A stretch of 64,000 nucleotides of DNA from TM7 phylum sp. oral taxon 349. GTDB lineage: Bacteria > Patescibacteriota > Saccharimonadia > Saccharimonadales > Saccharimonadaceae. Within the stretch, counting starts at the first letter, position 1; every line of letters starts with the position of its first letter. Positions 33,136 to 40,310 of this stretch are shown here, piece after piece. Location: NCBI GenBank assembly GCA_018127705.1, contig CP072328.1, positions 620,001 through 684,000 on the forward strand, in the 5' to 3' direction. Under the pieces are notes generated by a model. The model was not told where the DNA came from. It did not search any database and was given only the letters and a program-made list of their open reading frames with translations. A program made the position numbers and the translations under genes.

Positions 33136-33742
33136 ATGAGAAAGCAACATTTTCAGATAATAGAATTGCGCGATATAGCATCAAGCAACGATCTTTCGCA
33201 GCAGTACATAGATGGGATTGCTGAATGTGTAGGAAGTGCATTCGGGGGGGGGCATTAGCCCCGAGGACGCTCTCTCTCATATGCAGGGCGATCAATTACT
33301 CATCGGACTTGACAGTGACAATAATGTCGCCGGGTTTAGCGCGCTAGCAGTTGAGACTGCTGACAATAAAGGGATTGAACACACGTCGCTCGTGTATCCA
33401 TGTGCTTATTTTGCCGCAGCAGCGATCGCCAAAGCATACCAAGGCTTAGGATTATACTCTAGTTTAAATGATAGACGTTTAGCGTTTACTGAAAAATCAG
33501 GTCTGTTGAATATATATACAAGAACGCAGAACCCAAAAGTCGAGAGGGGGATAACATCTGCGCTTGAGCGCATGCAAGAACAAAACCGAATACGAAAGTT
33601 TACTCTAGGTCGCTATGTAGTAAGAGCCGTATATGATGGCATGCTTACAGACGAAAGACCACAAACAAAAACTATATCATATGACAACCTGGACTATGAC
33701 CGTGGTGATGCCAACATAGTATCTTGGCAAATGATCAAATAA
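33136..33742 (+). CDS. GNAT-family N-acyltransferase-like protein, out of frame at a G9 tract
   Basis: The ATG at 33136 (AGGA about 10 nt upstream) opens a frame that reads to a tract of nine G (33244-33252) and then meets TAG at the CAT-TAG after it; the remaining ~165 codons continue in the +1 frame to 33742. With eight G, the frames join to one ~200-aa protein (..GSAFGGGISPED..). The C-terminal part has a GNAT-type motif (AIAKAYQGLGLYSSLNDRRL) and IYTRTQNPKV. A GNAT next to an N-acylamino-acid racemase suggests N-acylation of D-amino acids. The G tract makes phase variation likely; a sequencing error is the alternative. Confidence 0.7.
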
Positions 33743-33755
33743 TCCAGGAGGAGAT

Positions 33756-34406
33756 ATGCAAAAGCACATCCTTATCATTGGCGGCATGGGTCCGCAAGCA
33801 AGCATCCATGCCCATAAGCGCTTGATTGAAACCTATCAAGAGCATTATCAAAATACCGGTAACAGTGACTATCCACGCATCACCCATTTATCACTTAACG
33901 TGGAGGACTTTATATCCGATGAAACAAAAAAGGAAGCTGCAAAAAACTATATTTTGACATGCCTGAAAGAGATTGACATGTCATCGGTTGATGTAGGTTT
34001 TATCGCCTGTAACACTGCTCATATATTGTATGACGACATCCAAGCGGCCACCAGAGGCAAGCTCATTTCGCTCATTAGTCTTGCACAAAAACAGTTTAGG
34101 GGTAGACATGTTGGTCTTGTCGCATCACCGACAACTATTAGACAACGCTTATATGGCGACGACGTATTAACGCCCGATAGCGCTAGCATAAAGGCGATAG
34201 AAGAAATTATTCGCAGCGTGATCTCTGGCACGCCAAGCAATAAGCTTACACCAGTACTTGAGCGTGAAGTACAAAAACTCCACGCCCGCGGCGCCGAAGT
34301 TATCGTTCTCGGCTGCACCGAACTGTCAGTAGTTGGGAGTCATTTAAAGCTTAACTACATCCTTGATCCAATTGAGCTGATTGTACACGAGGTGATAGAC
34401 AAATAA
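33756..34406 (+). CDS. Aspartate/glutamate racemase family protein
   Basis: 216 aa, start behind CCAGGAGGAG. The two catalytic cysteines are seen in IACNTAHILY (near residue 87) and LGCTELSVV (near 189), with the N-terminal IIGGMGPQAS of the Asp/Glu/hydantoin racemase superfamily. It interconverts D- and L-forms of acidic amino acids without cofactor. It is in one run with the GNAT and enolase-type genes: spacing of 13 nt and 0 nt (next ATG at 34407). MurI is less likely because of the salvage-type neighbours. Confidence 0.87.
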   Translation: MQKHILIIGGMGPQASIHAHKRLIETYQEHYQNTGNSDYPRITHLSLNVEDFISDETKKEAAKNYILTCLKEIDMSSVDVGFIACNTAHILYDDIQAATRGKLISLISLAQKQFRGRHVGLVASPTTIRQRLYGDDVLTPDSASIKAIEEIIRSVISGTPSNKLTPVLEREVQKLHARGAEVIVLGCTELSVVGSHLKLNYILDPIELIVHEVIDK

Positions 34407-35561
34407 ATGGAAAATATCCTAAAAAGTAATATACGAATAAAGCACTATTTCGTAGAGCTTATTGAAATACCTTTTACAAATCCCGTGCATCTACCCTTCG
34501 GCACTATAACGACAAGACCATCAGCCTGGCTTACAATTGAAGCTGAGGTTGACAACAAAGTAGTCCGCGGCGCAGCGGAAGGGACATCTCTACCTATACA
34601 GATTCCGATGTATGACGACTATTCGGGTAATCTACAGCAAAACATAAGCCGCATATTAACTAGTCTCACAAATAACAAGCTAACGGTTTCAGAGACGATA
34701 AATCGCATAAACTCAGTTGATCTTGGCGGAAATTTCGCAACTGCTCGCATGACCGTCGAAGCGGCTATTTTAGATGCTGTCGCTCGCTCGCATAAAAGAA
34801 GCGTCGTTAGCTACCTAGACAATAAGCCGTCCAGTGCTGTGAGGTATATACCGTATGGTAAAAGTATCACAGAAAAAGATAGAAATAGCATCATATCTGC
34901 AGCAAATAATGCAGTAAAGGACGGGGCAAAACGACTAAAATTTAAAGTATCGCCAGAGAACTGCTATACACTGCTATCATCTTTACGGCAAATTCAGAAA
35001 ATGTATCCTAATATAGATTGTGCGGTAGATGCCAACGGCATGTTTGACCCCGAGAATGAAACGCACATTCATATGTTACATCTCATAGATGAACTCAATC
35101 TATTAACGATTGAGGAACCTGTATCTCGTGCCGGAAGAGTGTTCGGACTAGACGCACATCGATCATTAGCGCAAAAACTCAAGCTACAGACACCTATTAC
35201 GGTAGACGACGCTATAAAATCGCTAAAAGACGCTAAGACAACTCTAAGCGAAGGACTAGCGGATATCATCAATCTTAAGCCTGGTAGGATAGGATCTTTT
35301 GTAAAGTGCGTTGAGATCGCTAACTATGCGAAGTCAATAGGAAAAGAAGTGATGGTCGGAGGAATGTTTGAAGCGACACCAGGGAGAATGATGACATTAT
35401 CTCTCGCCGCCTACTGCCTTACATTAAACTTTAAGATTCCTGGCGACGTGTCCCTTCCTCAGGAGCGCCTCATTTCCGACATCACCACCCAGCAATTACA
35501 CCTTAACGATGATTATAGCGTCATATTTAAGCCAACGCATGGATGGGGATACTCTATATGA
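34407..35561 (+). CDS. Enolase-superfamily N-acylamino-acid racemase / dipeptide epimerase-like
   Basis: 384 aa. Catalytic pattern of the muconate-lactonizing subgroup: RLKFKVS (KxK), CAVDANGMF, TIEEPVS (metal-binding Asp and Glu), PITVDDAI and INLKPGRIG (second Lys). The LKPGR block and GGMFEATPGR are closest to the OSBS/N-succinylamino-acid racemase branch; Ala-Glu dipeptide epimerase is the main alternative. OSBS for menaquinone is unlikely in a scavenger with no men genes here. The gene begins immediately after the racemase stop and its stop overlaps the next start (ATGA), so the block is translated together. Confidence 0.85.
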   Translation: MENILKSNIRIKHYFVELIEIPFTNPVHLPFGTITTRPSAWLTIEAEVDNKVVRGAAEGTSLPIQIPMYDDYSGNLQQNISRILTSLTNNKLTVSETINRINSVDLGGNFATARMTVEAAILDAVARSHKRSVVSYLDNKPSSAVRYIPYGKSITEKDRNSIISAANNAVKDGAKRLKFKVSPENCYTLLSSLRQIQKMYPNIDCAVDANGMFDPENETHIHMLHLIDELNLLTIEEPVSRAGRVFGLDAHRSLAQKLKLQTPITVDDAIKSLKDAKTTLSEGLADIINLKPGRIGSFVKCVEIANYAKSIGKEVMVGGMFEATPGRMMTLSLAAYCLTLNFKIPGDVSLPQERLISDITTQQLHLNDDYSVIFKPTHGWGYSI

Positions 35562-36565
35562 AGACAAGAAACCATATATACGATAGCTACGGATTGTTAT
35601 CTACCGACTTTAATTTAGCGCAATTTGAAATTGAATGGGGCAAGAAGCTGAAGAGTAATCAATTTCGAAACATAGCGATATCTATTATTGAAGAGGGTGC
35701 CGCACGAAGGTTTTTAGCACATAAGCTATCAAGCGACAGTCTAGCCAAGATAAACGCTAAAGAGACTATGCGATCAGCTAAAAATGCTGAGTATTTCCGC
35801 CAAAAAGTAGCATCAGTTCAAATAAATGAGTGCCGGGAGCCATTGGTAGACCTTAGAGAATTGCCCGAAGCCACTACCGGAATATGGACATTTACCAATC
35901 AAGGATATCATGAAGCCTGCGGCGAATGGGCTGGCAAGAAAAAATTGTTTCTTGTGCGCGGTTCTGTAGCAGAGAAGCTTACCGAGCTAGCTCATAACTT
36001 ATTAGCATTTAATATCAAGCTCCATTTTCAAGATGGGTTCCGTCCAACTGGCGTACAGGAAGGCTTATTTCTGCGACGCATAGATATGGCTAGACAATCT
36101 CATCCAGAATGGATTGACCAAGAGATACTATTAGAAGCAAAATCAAAAACAGCATTTACTCCGCGTTTTGCCGCTCATAAAGCAGGAGCTGCTGTTGATG
36201 TCAGTATGTATGACGGCACCTCCCGCGAATTTCTTGATATAGGACAAGGTTATCCTGGCGGAGGTGAAATTGTTCGCCTAAATACAGAATTCGTAACGCA
36301 GCATCAATGGCAAAATCGTAAAGTTCTTGAATACTTAGCACGAAAAAGTGGACTATCTATGTATCCGTATGAGAATTGGCACCTATGTTATGGAGACACA
36401 ACGGCAGCTGTCGTCAATTCAAAAAAGCCTCCATACACAGCAAAATACGGTCCAATAAAAGAATGTGATCTAAAATCTGGAAAAATTATCGCTGGATATT
36501 CTTCGCAGGAGCTTGATACCGTATTCTCGGCTGCCGAAAGTGGTCACGTTCGCCAATCGGCATAG
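35558..36565 (+). CDS. VanX-like D,D-dipeptidase (M15D) copy 2, with extra N-terminal region
   Basis: 335 aa from ATG 35558 (ATGA overlap with the upstream stop). The catalytic signature is present: AAHKAGAAVDVSMYDG (His and Asp) and YENWHLCYGD (Glu and His). It is about 100 residues longer than copy 1 because of an N-terminal extension (residues 1-110) without known motifs; GDTTAAV in place of GDREW shows divergence. It likely cleaves other D-containing dipeptides or N-acylated ones. Two different M15D enzymes in one cluster suggest a broad dipeptide diet. Confidence 0.83.
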   Translation: MKTRNHIYDSYGLLSTDFNLAQFEIEWGKKLKSNQFRNIAISIIEEGAARRFLAHKLSSDSLAKINAKETMRSAKNAEYFRQKVASVQINECREPLVDLRELPEATTGIWTFTNQGYHEACGEWAGKKKLFLVRGSVAEKLTELAHNLLAFNIKLHFQDGFRPTGVQEGLFLRRIDMARQSHPEWIDQEILLEAKSKTAFTPRFAAHKAGAAVDVSMYDGTSREFLDIGQGYPGGGEIVRLNTEFVTQHQWQNRKVLEYLARKSGLSMYPYENWHLCYGDTTAAVVNSKKPPYTAKYGPIKECDLKSGKIIAGYSSQELDTVFSAAESGHVRQSA

Positions 36566-36676
36566 ATGGGAATTGCCCGCAGACTCTCTCAACTGAGCCG
36601 CAATGTATCAGCTGCTGTCCATCTAGAGACTTTAAGCAGCCAAATAATTATCAAAGAATTGTGAAGGAAATTGTAG

Positions 36677-36949
36677 ATGAATGAAATAATAGATCAACAA
36701 CGAAACCGCATAGACGAAGTCGACAAGCTATTGATCGATTTATTATCTGAAAGATTTGACGCTGCGAGGATAATAGGTATGCAAAAACAGCTTAATGGCA
36801 TACATGTATTAGATAAACTCCGAGAATCAGAAGTTCTTGACGATAGAGCAAGTTATGCAGAGTCAAAACGAATAGATCCCGGCTTCGTAAGACGACTCAT
36901 ACAAATGATCATGGATGAGTCAAAATCTATACAAAATCAGTCCGCTTAG
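36677..36949 (+). CDS. Chorismate mutase-like protein, AroQ type
   Basis: 90 aa, start preceded by GTGAAGGAAATTGTAG. It has the all-helical AroQ pattern: RNRIDEVDKLLIDLLSERFD (N-terminal helix with Arg and Asp-x-x-Leu), RIIGMQKQ (Lys) and a final helix FVRRLIQMIMDESK. The family converts chorismate to prephenate, but no shikimate genes are in view. In salvage contexts an AroQ fold may work on another substrate (isochorismate-pyruvate lyase is a known variant). It is 110 nt after the dipeptidase gene and may share its transcript. Confidence 0.8.
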   Translation: MNEIIDQQRNRIDEVDKLLIDLLSERFDAARIIGMQKQLNGIHVLDKLRESEVLDDRASYAESKRIDPGFVRRLIQMIMDESKSIQNQSA

Positions 36950-36997
36950 ATCAAGCAGGCAGTGCAAGTGCTAATGTTGTACAATATAAGATATCTG

Positions 36998-37678
36998 TTA
37001 TTGTTTAATAATATAATCATCTCTACATGTTGCCAGTATCGTTGCATTTGTAACATCTAGGCGTTTAGTATCACGTAATACGAATCTACTCTTTTTGATA
37101 TGTTGAATTGCAATAATTATTGCGACACCTCTCCTAACAAATTTAATTTGTGCATAAAATATGCTGCAATCAAAAGTATGTATTTCTGCACGTAGAATAA
37201 AGACAAGGTGTTTTTAATAATACAACTACTCAGCTTGGCAGGAGTAACAAAGCGAGCAACCTAAGAAGATTGAGAAAGACATAACACAACTCCGCTATAC
37301 GCATCCAACAAGACTAGCAGCAAAACCGATAGAGTGCGCGGAATACTTCCAAGCTATGGGTTTTAGCGGGCAAACCCAGGCAAATTAAATAAACCCGATT
37401 TTGGCTGAGCGGTCAAAGAACAGATCGTCTAGCATTAAGAATCCGCATATGATCATAAAGGTAAAAAAACAAGATATCTTGAGCTATATTTACTCTGTCA
37501 CCCTTAATTGTCCTACGAAGTTTTGTGTCATAATAATAACAGCAGTGATCTATAATATTAGAATCTAGATATTCTGCCAAAATTTAAAACTAAGAAAGCT
37601 AATCGTCGATGTACTATTTAGAGTAGTTATTGCAAGAATAAGGCTGCAAGCAGTACGCCAGCAGATAGGAGAAGCTTT
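36998..37678. other. Accessory gap with decayed coding fragments
   Basis: The minus strand of 36998-37142 reads openly for 48 codons, ending RDDYIIKQ and containing IIIAIQHIKKS, which resembles the C-terminus (VDIAIQRIKKGK) of the orphan gene at 54079. The shared DNA is TTTTTGATATGTTGAATTGC at 37096-37115. Near 37280-37390 a plus-strand fragment RYTHPTRLAAKPIECAEYFQ is followed by a stop. I read the stretch as gene debris; no intact gene is seen. Just before the next gene is AGGAGAAGCTTT. Confidence 0.4.
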
Positions 37679-38539
37679 ATGAATAATGAAATTAAATTAT
37701 TTGAGGGAAACCAAATTCGCTCAGTCTGGGACAATGAAAAAGAAGAGTGGTATTTCAGTATTGTAGATATTATTGGAGTATTAACAGAAAGCAAGAACCC
37801 AAGAAGATACTGGAGTGACTTAAAGAGAAAAATGAAAGACGAGGAGGGCGCGATCCAGTTGTACGGAAAAATCGTACAACTGAAATTAGAATCTTCAGAC
37901 GGCAAAAAGTACAATACAGACACAGCTGATATGCAAGGTATATTCCGCATTATTCAATCTATACCATCGCCAAAGGCAGAACCATTTAAAATGTGGTTAG
38001 CAGAAGTTGGTAAAGAAAGAATAGATGAGATCATTGACCCAGAGCTTACTATTGATAGAGCTTTGGAGACTTACGTAAGAAAAGGCTACTCAAGAGAATG
38101 GATTAATCAGAGACTACAAGCTATTCAAGTGAGAAAGGAATTAACAGACGCTTGGCACGATCACGGCGTAAAAGAAGGCAAAGAATACGCTATTCTAACC
38201 AACGAAATCTCTAAAGCCTGGAGCGGACTGACAACAAGACAGTACAAAGACTTCAAGGGATTGAAAAAACAAAACTTAAGAGACAATATGTCGACAACAG
38301 AGCTTATTTTAAACATGCTTGCAGAAACAGCCACAAAAGATATTGCCAACACATCTAATCCTCAGGGGCTTGAAGAGAATAAGAGAGTTGCCAAGCGTGG
38401 TGGCGATGTAGCAAAAGTTGCTAAAGAAACTCTTGAAAAAGAAACCGGGCAACCTGTTATCACTCCTAAAAATGCAATTGATTTTGGCAAATTAATTAAT
38501 GATGTTACAGAAGAATCTGCAACCAAGAGAAAAGACTAA
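37679..38539 (+). CDS. Bro-N domain protein (phage antirepressor / DinD-like)
   Basis: 286 aa. The N-terminal ~110 residues match the Bro-N fold: LFEGNQIRSVWDNEKEEWYF, SIVDIIGVLTESKNPRRYW, FRIIQSIPSPKAEPFKMWLA. The C-terminal half is DinD-like (GKEYAILTNEISKAWSGLT, then YKDFKGLKKQNLRDNMS). Such proteins are antirepressors or DNA-damage-inducible modifiers of RecA filaments, usually carried by phages or islands. It has a strong ribosome-binding site (AGGAG, 7-nt gap). Its position close to tRNA-Gln, among decayed genes, suits an integrated element. Confidence 0.85.
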   Translation: MNNEIKLFEGNQIRSVWDNEKEEWYFSIVDIIGVLTESKNPRRYWSDLKRKMKDEEGAIQLYGKIVQLKLESSDGKKYNTDTADMQGIFRIIQSIPSPKAEPFKMWLAEVGKERIDEIIDPELTIDRALETYVRKGYSREWINQRLQAIQVRKELTDAWHDHGVKEGKEYAILTNEISKAWSGLTTRQYKDFKGLKKQNLRDNMSTTELILNMLAETATKDIANTSNPQGLEENKRVAKRGGDVAKVAKETLEKETGQPVITPKNAIDFGKLINDVTEESATKRKD

Positions 38540-39150
38540 TCACTAATCTAATATAGAACTCGCAGGAGCTTATTCTAGGACAGGTAGAAGAGACCGCCCA
38601 ACCGCACAAGAACGGTAAATAACGGCAGCAAAAATCACGACTTGAACAATTCGGAGATAGGCGGGCGATGGTCGTATACTTTTTCGCGGTATAATGTCGC
38701 TATGACATCAATTCTTACAACCATACAAAATCTATTTAATCGCGTGGAATAAAAGAGCTCGCCGCGTACCAGCACAAGCAGCCGCGAGGCATTCAGGTTA
38801 AAACTGGCTACGATACGCAATCAAGCGCTACACCGCTCGCGTGGTGAAGATTGATGGCAAAAAAGATCAGTGAGCTTATCGTCACCGAGGGTAAGACACC
38901 GGAAGACCTAGTATACATGGTGAACGACGCAATACTAACATATCTTGATATTCCAGAACGAATAGGGGTACACTTGCCGAAATTGTTGCCAGAAGATATA
39001 GATTTTGATACATGCTCGCAAAAGCGAAAGCTTGTGCTAGCAAAATAGTCATACGAGCGATTCGTTTTATCGACCGATAAAAACACGAAAGCTTATAACT
39101 CTATTAGAGTTGGCTCAAAAACTGCTTCTAGGGCGGGAGCAGAAAGCAGT
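38540..39150 (+). other. Degenerate gene and a small ORF near tRNA-Gln
   Basis: TATAAT about 38691-38696 is followed 6 nt later by an ATG (38702) whose frame (MTSILTTIQNLFNRVE) stops after 16 codons; other frames continue for short spans (GIQVKTGYDTQSSATPLA), as in a frameshifted gene. An ORF at 38854-39048 encodes 64 aa (start MAKKISELIVTEGKTPEDLV, end KRKLVLAK) and could be its remaining C-terminus or a small protein. No family recognised. Confidence 0.35.
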
Positions 39151-39222
39151 TTTCTGCCTTTGGCAAGAATTAAAAATCTCAATCAAAAAATCGCCCATTT
39201 GAGCGACAATTTGGATCTACTC
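39151..39222 (-). terminator. tRNA-Gln terminator inside a tRNA-flanking repeat
   Basis: On the minus strand TCGCTC, loop AAAT, GGGCGA is followed by TTTTTT (complement of 39185-39206), a terminator for tRNA-Gln. The similarity to the tRNA-Glu flank (60189-60262) extends beyond the terminator by about 35 bp, including TTTTTAATTC and TGCCAAAGGCA. Confidence 0.75.
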
Positions 39223-39229
39223 TCTAAAA

Positions 39230-39304
39230 TGGCTGGGTCGGCAGGATTCGAACCTGCGAATGCTGGGACCAAAACCCAGTGCCTTACCACTTGGCGACGA
39301 CCCA
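39230..39304 (-). tRNA. tRNA-Gln (anticodon TTG)
   Basis: 75 nt on the minus strand including an encoded CCA. The acceptor stem is TGGGTCG/CGACCCA with discriminator G; the anticodon stem CTGGG/CCCAG carries loop TTTTGGT, giving TTG; the T-loop is TTCGAAT. All arms pair well. Confidence 0.95.
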
Positions 39305-39500
39305 CTATCACCGACTGCAGGTAGAGTAATTATACCACATGCTATTTTTAATTGGAAATGACTAATGCGGGATGGGTGCAATTATCTAGCCCAGAGCACC
39401 AATAAACTATTTAATGATCAATTAGCCTGCCTACATTCTACGCTTGTTCTATGCTAGTTGGCTAAACCCAATTGTCCTATCGCGACATTCAGCCTTTGGA
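39305..39500. other. Spacer between tRNA-Gln and the methylase gene
   Basis: About 195 bp including the tRNA-Gln promoter region; no ORF or clear repeat seen. ATTATACCACATGC (complement gives TATAAT at about 39330-39336) is a likely -10 for the tRNA. Confidence 0.4.
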
Positions 39501-40229
39501 TTAGTCGATCATGCCTGCCTCTACGGATTTCGAAAAACACGCTAGCCACTGCTGAGTATCTAGCTGCGAAGGCTTCAAATCACCATGATACAACCGCCGA
39601 AACGCTCGCGAATCATGGTAGCAATTGTAAACAAACGCACTAAAATTGCGCGCTAGAGCAGGATCAAGCAATGGTTCAGCACGTAGCTTCAGCTCCAATA
39701 GCACCGTATCAACCGCAGGCGGCGGCGTGAAATCACTGCGACGCAGCGGACGGCGAATCCGCACCGCCCACCATGGCGCCAATGCTTGTCCGAGTGCACT
39801 ATGAAAATGCGCTGAGTCCAGCACTAACTTCTGAGCAAACTGCTTTTGCACAATCAAGTATATCGCGCGGGGTGGGGTATCAGCAAATGCTAGCTTTGCG
39901 ACGATCTTTGAACTCAAAGAAAAAGGAATATTCGCAAAAACCTTATATGGCTCACGCGGTAACTCAGCGCGCAAAAAATCCTGTGCTACGATTTTCACGT
40001 TGCCATAACGCGCCATATTACGCCGCAAAAGTATAAGCGCTTGTGACTCGTTTTCATATGCTATCACACACGCCGCCCGACGCGCCAATACCGCTGAAAT
40101 CGCGCCACTGCCTGCGCCAATGTCAATCACTGTGTCGCGCCGGCGGATATTGCTGTGCCCAACTAACTCGCCGATTAGTCGCGAACCGCGCAAGAAATGC
40201 TGCCCATGAGTTGCTACACGCCGTTTCAT
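39501..40229 (-). CDS. rRNA adenine N6-dimethyltransferase, Erm/KsgA family (Erm-like)
   Basis: 242 aa. ATG 40229 lies 6 nt after TATAAT (complement of 40236-40241), a leaderless layout. Motifs: HGQHFLRGSRLI, VIDIGAGSGAIS (SAM motif I), YENE, and the catalytic motif IV ANIPFSLSS. KsgA normally has NLPY or NIPY and about 260-280 aa; the IPFSLSS motif, the shorter length and the IRRPLRRSDFTPPPAVDTVL segment look more like Erm enzymes, which dimethylate A2058 of 23S rRNA and give macrolide resistance. Which rRNA is its target is not certain. Confidence 0.8.
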   Translation of the reverse strand: MKRRVATHGQHFLRGSRLIGELVGHSNIRRRDTVIDIGAGSGAISAVLARRAACVIAYENESQALILLRRNMARYGNVKIVAQDFLRAELPREPYKVFANIPFSLSSKIVAKLAFADTPPRAIYLIVQKQFAQKLVLDSAHFHSALGQALAPWWAVRIRRPLRRSDFTPPPAVDTVLLELKLRAEPLLDPALARNFSAFVYNCYHDSRAFRRLYHGDLKPSQLDTQQWLACFSKSVEAGMID

Positions 40230-40310
40230 AGCGCCATTATACTATTATTATCGCTACAAGCTACAGCCCATCTAGCCAAAACTAACCATAAGCTTTATAA
40301 TACAGTCAAT

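Noticed and set aside
33236-33742. Independent GNAT gene starting with GTG at 33236
   Set aside because: This start has no ribosome-binding site and lacks the N-terminal strand; the upstream frame with ATG 33136 supplies both, so a single interrupted gene is more likely.
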